This document shows positions 7,945 through 16,365 of a DNA stretch of 64,000 nucleotides, piece after piece. The translations under genes were made by a program, and so were the position numbers. This DNA is from Arthrobacter cheniae (lineage in GTDB: Bacteria > Actinomycetota > Actinomycetes > Actinomycetales > Micrococcaceae). Numbering within the stretch: position 1 is the stretch's first letter; each line of letters begins with the position of its first letter. The notes under the pieces are model-generated. The model had not been told where the DNA came from. It made no database searches and saw only the letters and a list, made by a program, of their open reading frames with translations. Location of the stretch: NCBI RefSeq assembly GCF_003602275.1, contig NZ_QZVT01000004.1, positions 178,463-242,462 on the forward strand, written 5' to 3'.

Positions 7945-8822
7945 GCCGCGTCAACGATTATCTTGAACTGGTTCGGGCCCCGGCCATTCTCACCGTCTTC
8001 GGCGACACCCTCGCGGGTGGGTCCGCGGCCGGGCACATGCTCAGCGGTCGCCGGATCGCGCTCCCTCTTGCGAGTGCCTGCCTCTACGCCGGCGGCATGG
8101 CGCTGAACGACTACTCCGACCGCGGCACCGATGCGGACGAGCGCCCGGAACGGCCGATTCCGTCCGGGAGGATCAGCGCCCGTGCCGCCCTCTGTGCGGC
8201 CTCGACCCTCACCGTTGCCGGGCTCGCTCTCAGCGCCACCGGTGGAGGCAGGCGGGCGTTCGCACTGGCAATCCCTCTCGCCACCTCGATCTGGACCTAC
8301 GACCTCCTGGCGAAGAACTACGCAGTGCCCGGCGCGATCACTATGGGGACGTGCCGCGCTCTCGACGTCCTCATGGGCGCCGGCTTCGGGCACCTACGCC
8401 CCGCACTCGCCGCCGCAGGCATCATGGGAGGACACACGATTGCCGTCACCCTCCTGTCGCGCGGTGAGGTCGAAGGAACAACGACGGTCATAGCTTCCAG
8501 CGCCGCTGCCAGCACCGGGCTCCTTGCCGGAGCAGTCGTAGCCGGCACTCTCGGAACCCGCAGTCGAACGCTTGCCGTACTTGCGGCGGCGGCCACCTAC
8601 GCGGCGCGGTGCATGCCGGCCCAGGCCCGCGCTGCACGAGAACCGGTGGCTGGCAATGCACTCGAGGCAACGAAGGCAGGGATTCGGGCGATGGTCCCCC
8701 TGCAGGCAGCACTCACGCTTCGCCATGGGAATGTTGCCGCTGGAGTAGTGATTGCCTCCATCGATCTGGTCGGTAAGATTCTGCGGTCCCGTCCAAGAGG
8801 CTCAAGGATAAGCGAGTCATGA
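7941..8822 (+). CDS. UbiA-family prenyltransferase (SCO3242/EboC-like)
   Basis: A 293-residue integral membrane prenyltransferase of the UbiA superfamily, which transfers a polyprenyl chain from its diphosphate to an acceptor. The first Asp-rich motif is clear: NDYSDRGTDADERPERPIPSG, about residues 53-73, within alternating hydrophobic helices. The second motif near WTYDLLAKNYAVPG is degenerate, with few acidic residues. The start is the ATG at 7941, which overlaps the previous stop as ATGA; upstream in-frame codons belong to the overlapping gene. The stop again overlaps the next ATG by four bases. In ebo clusters this position is EboC, and a Streptomyces coelicolor homologue (SCO3242) also sits beside inositol-phosphate-synthase-like and isomerase-like genes. 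The acceptor is unknown. Confidence 0.85.
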   Translation: MSRVNDYLELVRAPAILTVFGDTLAGGSAAGHMLSGRRIALPLASACLYAGGMALNDYSDRGTDADERPERPIPSGRISARAALCAASTLTVAGLALSATGGGRRAFALAIPLATSIWTYDLLAKNYAVPGAITMGTCRALDVLMGAGFGHLRPALAAAGIMGGHTIAVTLLSRGEVEGTTTVIASSAAASTGLLAGAVVAGTLGTRSRTLAVLAAAATYAARCMPAQARAAREPVAGNALEATKAGIRAMVPLQAALTLRHGNVAAGVVIASIDLVGKILRSRPRGSRISES

Positions 8823-10327
8823 CGGCATCAGGCCTCACCTCGACGTCGACGATGCCCTTCAGCCTTGGGTACGGCACCAACGGATTCGCCGACCATCCCC
8901 TGCCTGTGGCGCTTGGACTGATAGCCGAGCAGGGATACGACGCCGTGGCACTGACTCTGGGCCACCCACACCTGGACCCTTACGCCGAGGACCTGGGCGA
9001 CCAGTTGCAGTCACTACGACGCCTGCTCGACGAACTGGGGCTTCGTGTCGTGATCGAAACGGGCACTCGATTCCTGCTCGATCCCCGCCACAAGCACCGG
9101 CCTGCACTGGTGGATGACGAGGCAACAACCCGCGTGGTATTCCTCCGCCGTGCTATCGACATCGCAGCAGCCCTGCAGGCAGAATGCGTGTCCTTCTTCT
9201 CCGGCGTCCTGCCGGAGGGAACCACCGCGGAAGTGGGGTGGCAGCGCCTCACCTCACGCGTCGCGGAGATCGTCGAATACGCCCGTGACAAGGGGGTTCT
9301 CCTCGCCGTCGAACCTGAACCAGGCATGGTGGTGGAAACGGTTTCTGACGTGCTGCGTCTTCGGGCGGAACTGGGGAATCCTCGCAACCTGCGGGTGACG
9401 GTGGACATCGGGCACTGTGTCGTGGTCGAGCCGGACGGTGTGCGTGGTGCCCTTCTCTTGGCAGGCCCTCTACTGGCCAACGTGCAACTGGACGATATGC
9501 GGCCCCACGCCCACGAACACCTCCCGTTCGGCGAAGGAGATGTGGACCTGCCCCTGGCACTCGCTACCCTGGCCGAATTGGACTACCGCGGCGTGGCCGC
9601 AGTAGAGCTACCTCGACACTCGTATGACGCTCCGGGACTGGCGGCACGGAGTATTCATGCCCTTCGCGCCGGCTGGCACGACGCAGGGAGGATTGGGGAG
9701 AACGGACGGTGGCTGCAGGAGAGCGCGACGGCGATCGCCACAGGAACCGGCACCCTTTCCACGATTTTCACCTTGGCCCGTCGCCACGTCGGCCGCGGTC
9801 CGATACGTCCGGACAACGATCCGACCGGTGTTCTCTTCGGCACCGCATGTGACCACCTGAGGGGCCAGTTGATCGGTCGACTGGGGGATGTCCTCCCGCC
9901 AGATGAACTGGCTCAGGCCTTGCTGACGCTCTATGGCAACGGCGACTCAGCGGAACGCCGTGGGGTACTCAGGGGATTAGGAGCGTTGTCCACAGGCTCG
10001 CAGCAACTTCCCGACACGGTCGTGTCCGTAGGCCTGCGCCTGACGAACGAGGCCCTACGGACCAATGAAAGCGGTGTCGTTGCTGCCGCCGTCGGTCCGT
10101 TCGCGGCCACCTATCTGGACCAGCACAGTTGGCGCCATGCCGTTCTGAAGCTGGTCTTCATGGGAATCAGTCTCCAGGCCGTCGCCCATCTTACGGAACG
10201 GGCCGACGACGAACTCGCCCGGATGGCGAGCGACTTCGCCGCCGAACGCACCGCCGCAGGGAGACCTGTCCCGGATGACGTCCAGCTGCTCCTGCAAGCC
10301 TCCTCCAGCTACTCGACTTCGTCCTAA
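8819..10327 (+). CDS. Xylose-isomerase-like TIM barrel fused to EboA domain
   Basis: A 502-residue two-domain protein. Residues about 10-285 form a sugar phosphate isomerase/epimerase (AP endonuclease 2) barrel, with metal-ligand segments LLAVEPEPGMV, VTVDIGHCV and VAAVELPRHS. Residues about 290-500 match the EboA domain, including ALLTLYGNGDSAERRGVLRG, NEALRTNESGVVAAAVGPFA and WRHAVLKLVFMGISL. EboA is normally a separate small protein in ebo clusters; here it is joined to a second isomerase-like barrel, distinct from EboE encoded downstream. The fusion argues that the two act on the same metabolite. It overlaps UbiA by four bases and is followed by the TatD gene after 12 nt. No signal peptide, so cytoplasmic. 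Confidence 0.85.
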   Translation: MTASGLTSTSTMPFSLGYGTNGFADHPLPVALGLIAEQGYDAVALTLGHPHLDPYAEDLGDQLQSLRRLLDELGLRVVIETGTRFLLDPRHKHRPALVDDEATTRVVFLRRAIDIAAALQAECVSFFSGVLPEGTTAEVGWQRLTSRVAEIVEYARDKGVLLAVEPEPGMVVETVSDVLRLRAELGNPRNLRVTVDIGHCVVVEPDGVRGALLLAGPLLANVQLDDMRPHAHEHLPFGEGDVDLPLALATLAELDYRGVAAVELPRHSYDAPGLAARSIHALRAGWHDAGRIGENGRWLQESATAIATGTGTLSTIFTLARRHVGRGPIRPDNDPTGVLFGTACDHLRGQLIGRLGDVLPPDELAQALLTLYGNGDSAERRGVLRGLGALSTGSQQLPDTVVSVGLRLTNEALRTNESGVVAAAVGPFAATYLDQHSWRHAVLKLVFMGISLQAVAHLTERADDELARMASDFAAERTAAGRPVPDDVQLLLQASSSYSTSS

Positions 10328-10339
10328 GGGAAGCCACCC

Positions 10340-11218
10340 ATGCGCCTCTTCGACCCGCACATCCACATGACAAGCCGCACCACCGATGACTACGCAGCCA
10401 TGTACGCCAGTGGAGTGCGTGCCCTTGTGGAGCCTGCTTTCTGGTCGGGGCAACCCCGCACCAACGTGGGTTCCTTCATCGACTACTTCGACTCACTACT
10501 GGGTTGGGAGAGGTTTCGTGCCGCCCAGTTCGGTATTCGGCATCACGCCACGATCGCCCTCAACCCCAAGGAGGCGAACGATCCCCGGTGCGTTCCCATT
10601 CTGGAAGAGTTGCCCCGCTACCTCATCAAGGAAGGCGTCGTTGCCGTTGGTGAGATCGGCTATGACTCCATGACTGCCGCCGAGGACGAGGCATTCAGCC
10701 GGCAGTTGGAACTCGCTCTCGAGTTCTCACTGCCGGTGATGGTGCACACTCCGCACAGGGAGAAGCTCGCCGGCACCTACCGCACCCTCGACGTCGTGCG
10801 CGAGTCGGGAGTCGCTCCCGGGATGGTCGTCGTCGACCACCTGAACGAGACGAATGTGGAACTGGTGAAGAACGCGGGAGCCTGGATGGGATTCTCCATC
10901 TACCCGGACACGAAGATGGACGAGCAGCGCATGGTTGCCATCCTCGCCCGGTACGGGACCGAAAGGGTGCTGGTCAACTCCGCTGCTGACTGGGGCAGGT
11001 CCGACCCGCTGAAGACCTTCAGTACCGCCAATGCCATGCTCGCGGCCGGCTTCACGAGCGACGACGTCGACCAGGTCCTGTGGTGCAACCCTGTGGAGTT
11101 CTATGGACAAAGCGGACAGCTGATCCTCGGTCCGATTCCGGGGTTCGATGAGGCTGGGCCGCTGGACGCTACGGCGGGCTTCGAGGGCAATTCGGTTCTC
11201 AGGGGTGCTCGCGCCTGA
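10340..11218 (+). CDS. TatD-family metal-dependent hydrolase (EboB-like)
   Basis: A 292-residue amidohydrolase-fold protein related to TatD nucleases and to EboB. Metal ligands are visible in order: HIH at residues 7-9, GEIGYD near 107-112, VHTPH near 135-139, DHLNETN near 162-168 and SAADWG near 217-222. The family uses a two-metal centre for hydrolysis of phosphodiesters or small metabolites. The start has an AAGGGAAG site at 10327-10334. The stop TGA and the next ATG share one base. Being in the operon with EboA, EboE and EboF homologues it probably acts on the pathway intermediate rather than on DNA; that is inference. Confidence 0.85.
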   Translation: MRLFDPHIHMTSRTTDDYAAMYASGVRALVEPAFWSGQPRTNVGSFIDYFDSLLGWERFRAAQFGIRHHATIALNPKEANDPRCVPILEELPRYLIKEGVVAVGEIGYDSMTAAEDEAFSRQLELALEFSLPVMVHTPHREKLAGTYRTLDVVRESGVAPGMVVVDHLNETNVELVKNAGAWMGFSIYPDTKMDEQRMVAILARYGTERVLVNSAADWGRSDPLKTFSTANAMLAAGFTSDDVDQVLWCNPVEFYGQSGQLILGPIPGFDEAGPLDATAGFEGNSVLRGARA

Positions 11219-12351
11219 TGCTGCTCTCCTACTGCACCAACGTCCATCCAGCCGAGGACCTCGACGGCGTGATCCGGCAACTCCACGAGTACTCGGGGCC
11301 GATCCGCCGCACCGCAGGCCTGGACACTCTCGGCGTCGGACTGTGGCTACCTGCCGAACTGGCCGCCCAGCTGGCCGGCAGCGCCGAGGACCGGGCCGCT
11401 CTCCACGATGTCCTCAGCGCTGAAGGCCTGCAGCTACACACCATCAACGCATTCCCCTTCGGTGGCTTCCACAACGAGGTGGTCAAACTCGAGGTCTATA
11501 AACCCACCTGGGCGGAGCGCGAGCGGCTGGACTACACCCTGAACTGCGCCGAGGTGCTCGCGGCATTGCTGCCGGAGGACACAGCCGGTTCGATCTCCAC
11601 CCTGCCTCTTGCGTGGCGTGAGCCCTGGACGCGGCAGGACGACGATGACGCCACTGCCGCGTTCGCCGAGCTCAGCTCCCGATTGCGGGATCTCCGCGAG
11701 CGCACGGGAAGAACCATTCGCGTCGCCGTCGAACCGGAGCCGGGGTGTGTCCTGGACACGGTCGCTGATGTCGTCGAGTGGCTGGGAGCTCGAATCCACC
11801 GGGGTATCGATCCTGAATTCGTAGGGCTGTGTGTGGACACCTGCCACCTCGCCGTCTCATTCGCAGACCCTGCCGACGCCGTGAAGGAGATCGACGCGGC
11901 GGGCCTGCGGATAGTGAAGGTGCAGGCCTCAGCCGCCCTGCACGTCACCGACCCCTCCGATCCGGCAGCACGGGAGGCTCTGGAGGGCTTCGTCGAGCCG
12001 CGTTATCTCCACCAGGTGCGGGAGCTGCAGCCCACCGGTGTCCTGGCTGCCGACGATCTCCCGGAAGCACTCACCGACCTGCCGCGGGAGAATGCATGGC
12101 GGGTCCACTTCCATGTCCCACTCCACCACGTGCCGTCCGCCCCGCTGAGAACCACCGTGGACGTGCTGGTGCGGACCGTGGCCGAAGTCGGCCAGTTGGC
12201 CTATGGGCCTGAGGTACACCTCGACATCGAGACCTATACCTGGAGCGTGCTGCCCGGCGCGTCGGTGGGTATTACTGAAGGGATTGCAGCTGAGATCGCA
12301 TGGGCAGGGTCGAACCTGTCTCCTACCCAGCCGTCACTCCAGAACTGTTGA
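11218..12351 (+). CDS. eboE: Metabolite traffic protein EboE
   Basis: A 377-residue TIM-barrel protein of the EboE family. The N-terminal signature LLSYCTNVHPAEDLD (2-16) is characteristic, followed by barrel segments TINAFPFGGFH, VAVEPEPGCVLDTV, VGLCVDTCHLAV and a C-terminal HFHVPLHH and HLDIETYTWSVLP that supply likely metal-binding His, Asp and Glu residues. In Nostoc punctiforme the ebo genes are needed to move the scytonemin precursor to the periplasm; the biochemical activity of EboE has not been established to my knowledge. Its start overlaps the TatD stop by one base, so translational coupling is likely. Confidence 0.88.
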   Translation: MLLSYCTNVHPAEDLDGVIRQLHEYSGPIRRTAGLDTLGVGLWLPAELAAQLAGSAEDRAALHDVLSAEGLQLHTINAFPFGGFHNEVVKLEVYKPTWAERERLDYTLNCAEVLAALLPEDTAGSISTLPLAWREPWTRQDDDDATAAFAELSSRLRDLRERTGRTIRVAVEPEPGCVLDTVADVVEWLGARIHRGIDPEFVGLCVDTCHLAVSFADPADAVKEIDAAGLRIVKVQASAALHVTDPSDPAAREALEGFVEPRYLHQVRELQPTGVLAADDLPEALTDLPRENAWRVHFHVPLHHVPSAPLRTTVDVLVRTVAEVGQLAYGPEVHLDIETYTWSVLPGASVGITEGIAAEIAWAGSNLSPTQPSLQNC

Positions 12352-12388
12352 TGCCGCGCACCACTGACAGCCCGATGCAAGGAAAACC

Positions 12389-13789
12389 GTGAAACCCGTA
12401 CTGCTGTTGAACGTCGTCGGCCTGACCGCCAAGGCACTGAGCCGGATGCCTCGTCTCTCCCGGCTGGCCACACAGGGATGGTCCTCGGAACTGGCCACCG
12501 TGCTGCCTGCCGTGACCTGCACCGTCCAGTCCACGATGCTGACCGGCCTGGCCCCGGCGCAGCACGGGATCGTGGGAAACGGGTGGTACTTCAGGGAACT
12601 CGGGGATATTTCCTTCTGGCGTCAGCACAACAGGCTCGTCAGCGGTGAGAAGATCTGGGAGACCGCCCGCCGGCAGGATCCGACATACCGTGCTGGAAAC
12701 ATCTGTTGGTGGTACGCCATGGGAATGTCCACCGATCTGACGGTGACACCCCGACCCATCTATCATGCGGACGGCCGCAAGTCTCCCGATGCCTACGTGC
12801 GCCCGGCGGAGCTGCACGACGAGTTGGTGGCCCACTACGGCGACTTCCCGCTCTTCCAGTACTGGGGTCCTACGGCGTCCATCGCGTCGAGTCAATGGAT
12901 CGTCAACTCCACCAGGCACATCATGCGCACTCAGGCGCCAGAGCTGCTGATGGCCTACCTGCCGCACCTGGACTACGACCTGCAACGGTTCGGGCCCGAC
13001 TCGCCACAGGCCGCCCATGCAGCCGCCGAGCTCGACAGCGCGCTCGCCCCACTGCTGGACGACGCCGAGGCGCAGAACTACACGGTGATCACGGTGGCCG
13101 AGTACGGGATCGAAGAAGCCCACACCCCGGTGGACATCAATCGTGTTCTGCGGCGGGAGGGGTTGCTCGAGGTCTACGTCCAGGGCGGCAGGGAACAACT
13201 CGACCCGTGGACCTCCCGCGCCTTTGCTGTCGCCGACCACCAGGTAGCCCACGTCTACGTGTCGGATCCAGCTCACCTCAAACGGGTCGCCGCTATTCTT
13301 CGCGGCATCGACGGCGTGGACGAGGTCCTCGACCGGGAGGCACAGGCACGCCACGGCCTCGACCATGAGAGGTCCGGGGAACTCATCGTCATCGCCGAGC
13401 CCGGGGCCTGGTTCACCTACTACTTCTGGCTCGACGATCAGCGTGCGCCGGAATACGCACGAGGCGTTGATATCCACCGTAAGCCCGGCTACGACCCCGC
13501 TGAGTTGTTCTTCGATCCAGCGGACAGATTGGCGAAGGCAAAAGCAGGAATGAATCTGGCCAAGAAAAAAACGGGTCTGCGGTACGCCATGAGCACGGTC
13601 CCCCTTGATCCGACATGTGTACGCGGAACCCACGGACGACTACCTGAGTCCCCGGACGGCAGACCACTGATCATCGGTTCGGATCATCGAGTCCCCCCCT
13701 TGGTGGAGGCCCTCCTCAGCAGCGGTCGGCAGGTCCCTGCCGCTGCTGTGAAGGGCCTTGTGCTCCAGACGCAGGGATTTGAGGTATAG
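12389..13789 (+). CDS. Alkaline-phosphatase-superfamily phosphodiesterase (EboF-like)
   Basis: A 466-residue nucleotide pyrophosphatase/phosphodiesterase-type protein and the last gene of the operon. The nucleophile Thr lies in the segment LPAVTCTVQSTMLTGLAP (about residues 39-56); HGIVGNGW follows, with later Asp/His segments LPHLDYDLQRFG, TVAEYGIE and GSDHRVP that fit the two-zinc site. There is no signal peptide, so it is cytoplasmic or membrane-associated. It starts 38 nt after EboE. EboF homologues close many ebo clusters and may remove or exchange a phosphate or nucleotidyl group on the transported product; this is inferred from family and position. Confidence 0.85.
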   Translation: MKPVLLLNVVGLTAKALSRMPRLSRLATQGWSSELATVLPAVTCTVQSTMLTGLAPAQHGIVGNGWYFRELGDISFWRQHNRLVSGEKIWETARRQDPTYRAGNICWWYAMGMSTDLTVTPRPIYHADGRKSPDAYVRPAELHDELVAHYGDFPLFQYWGPTASIASSQWIVNSTRHIMRTQAPELLMAYLPHLDYDLQRFGPDSPQAAHAAAELDSALAPLLDDAEAQNYTVITVAEYGIEEAHTPVDINRVLRREGLLEVYVQGGREQLDPWTSRAFAVADHQVAHVYVSDPAHLKRVAAILRGIDGVDEVLDREAQARHGLDHERSGELIVIAEPGAWFTYYFWLDDQRAPEYARGVDIHRKPGYDPAELFFDPADRLAKAKAGMNLAKKKTGLRYAMSTVPLDPTCVRGTHGRLPESPDGRPLIIGSDHRVPPLVEALLSSGRQVPAAAVKGLVLQTQGFEV

Positions 13790-14041
13790 CGCGAACATTC
13801 GACCGTGCATCGGATTGATGAGTACGGCAAAACCACCCCTCCTCGCAAGCTTTAGATCCTCGCGCAACAAAAGTCTGTTGCAGTGCAAAGGGGATTAAAC
13901 CCTTTTATGCCAGGGGTTACTTTTTGCTGCCCGAATATTAGAGGCGTAATTGAAGCACTTTGTTTTGTCAGACCACTAGCTAATTGAGTGACCTTCTACT
14001 AGCGTTTCAGGTGACTCGAGTCCGGCTGGTCCGGGTCCTCA

Positions 14042-16261
14042 ATGACGAGAAAAGAGTGGATGATGACAGTCAATCGACACGAGGTAGCGAAAGCTCCGGT
14101 GCGCCGCAGCAGAGCCACCAGCTTTTCAGAGAGACGCTCAGTCCGAGTAGGCGCCGGGCTGGCGATGGCAGCACTCATGGCAACGTCCTTTGCCGTCACC
14201 CCGGCGGTGGCCGAGCCCAGCGCTCCGGCGGAAGCCGCGCCGGCGGACACGAGCTTCCAGAAAGTAACACTCAACGACGGCCCGGGCGAGCCTGTGGATC
14301 TCGCGGTACTTCCCAACGAGAATGTTCTGCACACCACCCGTGGTGGCGAGGTCTGGCTCAACGATGCAAAGACCGGACTCAATAGCCTTGCCGCAACACT
14401 CGATGTCTATCAGCATGACGAAGAGGGCCTGCAGAGCGTCGCGCTCGACCCCGAATTCGGGACCAAGGGCAACAATTGGGTCTACCTGTACTACTCACCG
14501 CCACAGGACACTCCGGTCGATGACCCCTCGACCACAGGGGTCAACGAGGGTGATGCACCTACCACGGGCACGGCGGCGGACTTCGAGAAGTTCAAGGGTT
14601 CCCTCACTCTTTCCCGCTTCAAGTTCGACGGCTCCACCATCGACCTCGCCAGCGAGCAGGAGATCCTCGAGGTTCCCGTGGACCGGGGCATTTGCTGCCA
14701 TGTCGGCGGTGACATCGTCTTCGACGCCCAGGGCGATCTCTACCTCTCGACCGGTGATGACACCAATCCGTTCTCGTCGGGCGGTTTCACGCCCCTCGAT
14801 GAACGTCCGAACAGCAACCCGGCATTCGATGCCCAGCGAACCTCCAGCAATACCAATGACTTGCGCGGCAAGGTGCTACGCATCACCCCGAAGGACGGTG
14901 GCGGCTACACCGTCCCCGAGGGCAATCTCTTCGAGCCGGGTACAGCGCAGACCCGACCTGAGATCTACGTGATGGGTTTGCGCAATCCATTCCGCATCGA
15001 ACTGAGCAAGAGCACGGGCGAACTCTTCATTGCTGACTACTCACCCGATGCCAGGACGGCGGATCCCCTCCGTGGACCCTCCGGCACAGGAAAATGGGCT
15101 GTTGTCACCGAACCGTCCAACTATGGCTGGCCCTACTGCGCTACCGCAGAACTGCCGTACAACGACTACGACTTCGCCACCTCCACCTCCGGTAAGGCCT
15201 TCGACTGCGCGGCACCCGTGAATGAGTCGCCGAACAACACCGGGCTTCGCGAGCTGCCTCCGGTAGCCCAACCAGAAGTCTGGTACAGCTACGGCGCCTC
15301 GTCCGAATTCCCTCAGCTCGAAACCGGCGGAATCGGCCCCATGGCCGGCCCGGCCTACGAATTCGACACGAAGGCAACGAGTGGTCAGGCACCCGTCGCC
15401 TGGCCTGCCTACTACGACGGTAAATCCTTCTTGTACGAGTGGACCCGCGACTACATCAAGGCCATGACTGTCGACAACGGCGACCTCGCCTCGATCGAGA
15501 ACGTGGCCCGCTCCTTGGTCGTCGATAATCCCATTGACATGGAATTCGGGCCCAACGGCGCCCTCTACGTCCTTGAATACGGTGACGGCTACTTCGGAGA
15601 GAACCCCGATGCGCAGCTGTCCCGCATCGACCACATCGGCGTGAACGGGAACCACAGCCCCGTGGCTGCAGCCTCCGGCACACCGACTGTGGGAGCTTCA
15701 CCGCTGACCGTCCAGTTCTCGAGCGAAGGCACCACCGACGCGGACGGCGACAAGCTCCGCTACGAGTGGGATTTCAACTCCGATGGCGTCGTGGACTCCG
15801 AGGAAGCCAACCCCACCCGGACGTACGAGGAGAACGGAACCTCCACGGCGAGCCTGAAGGTCACCGATCTCGGTGGCAAGCACCGCGGTCGCCACTCCTC
15901 CGTCGAGGTGCCGATCGAAGTGGGAAACCAGGCCCCGGTCGTCGAGTTCATCAGTCCCGTCGCGAGCCAGGGCTTCGAATTCGGCGATACCGTCACCTTT
16001 GATGTCCGAGTGACGGATGACCAGCCTGTTGACTGCTCGAAGGTCCAGGTGACCTACATCCTGGGTCACCACACCCACGGCCATCCGCAAACCACAACCA
16101 GTGGTTGCACGGGTACCATCACCACCACCGTGCCTGAGGGCCACGACCCCGCTGTCGATGATCTCTCCGCCGTCTTCAGCGCAACCTACACCGACGCGGG
16201 CGATCAGGCATCAGCTCCGTTGACCGGAACCGCTGAGGTGGTACTCACGGCGACCAACTGA
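14042..16261 (+). CDS. Secreted PQQ-type sugar dehydrogenase with PKD domain
   Basis: A 739-residue exported protein. Residues about 1-57 form a signal peptide with a basic N-terminus and hydrophobic core ending AVTPAVAEPS. Residues about 70-545 are the soluble glucose/sorbosone-dehydrogenase beta-propeller, with DEEGLQSVALDPEF, CCHVGGDIVFDAQGDLYLS, GLRNPFRIEL and EPSNYGWPYC. Residues about 550-640 are a PKD domain (YEWDFNSDGVVDS), and a further Ig-like region follows. Such enzymes oxidise aldoses with PQQ; no PQQ biosynthesis genes are in the window. The start is uncertain: in-frame ATGs at 14060 and 14063 follow a GAAAAGAG site, while 14042 has none. A strong hairpin ends the gene. Not clearly part of the ebo-like operon. 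Confidence 0.85.
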   Translation: MTRKEWMMTVNRHEVAKAPVRRSRATSFSERRSVRVGAGLAMAALMATSFAVTPAVAEPSAPAEAAPADTSFQKVTLNDGPGEPVDLAVLPNENVLHTTRGGEVWLNDAKTGLNSLAATLDVYQHDEEGLQSVALDPEFGTKGNNWVYLYYSPPQDTPVDDPSTTGVNEGDAPTTGTAADFEKFKGSLTLSRFKFDGSTIDLASEQEILEVPVDRGICCHVGGDIVFDAQGDLYLSTGDDTNPFSSGGFTPLDERPNSNPAFDAQRTSSNTNDLRGKVLRITPKDGGGYTVPEGNLFEPGTAQTRPEIYVMGLRNPFRIELSKSTGELFIADYSPDARTADPLRGPSGTGKWAVVTEPSNYGWPYCATAELPYNDYDFATSTSGKAFDCAAPVNESPNNTGLRELPPVAQPEVWYSYGASSEFPQLETGGIGPMAGPAYEFDTKATSGQAPVAWPAYYDGKSFLYEWTRDYIKAMTVDNGDLASIENVARSLVVDNPIDMEFGPNGALYVLEYGDGYFGENPDAQLSRIDHIGVNGNHSPVAAASGTPTVGASPLTVQFSSEGTTDADGDKLRYEWDFNSDGVVDSEEANPTRTYEENGTSTASLKVTDLGGKHRGRHSSVEVPIEVGNQAPVVEFISPVASQGFEFGDTVTFDVRVTDDQPVDCSKVQVTYILGHHTHGHPQTTTSGCTGTITTTVPEGHDPAVDDLSAVFSATYTDAGDQASAPLTGTAEVVLTATN

Positions 16262-16317
16262 TGCGCGACGATCAGCAGGGTGACTAGGCCCTGAAGATCC
16301 TCCGCCCAGGGGAAAAT

Positions 16318-16357
16318 AGCAGGCCCTGCTTCAGCTCAGGCTGAAGCAGGGCCTGCT
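16318..16357. terminator. 17-bp perfect bidirectional terminator hairpin
   Basis: AGCAGGCCCTGCTTCAG at 16318-16334 pairs perfectly with 16341-16357 around a 6-nt loop. It lies between the convergent sugar dehydrogenase and ROK genes; on the minus side it runs into a TATTTT tract. It should end both transcripts. Confidence 0.85.
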
Positions 16358-16365
16358 TCGTGCTC

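Noticed and set aside
12323-13633. 436-residue minus-strand frame opposite the EboF-like gene
   Set aside because: Overlaps and opposes a real gene with catalytic motifs; sequence has no recognisable domain.
13887-13905. Stem AAAGGG-N7-CCCTTT after the EboF-like gene
   Set aside because: Six base pairs, half A-T, and no proper T-tract; too weak to call as the operon terminator.
14042-16261. Sugar dehydrogenase as seventh gene of the ebo-like operon
   Set aside because: A 252-bp AT-richer gap separates it and it has its own leader and terminator; a link cannot be supported from sequence.
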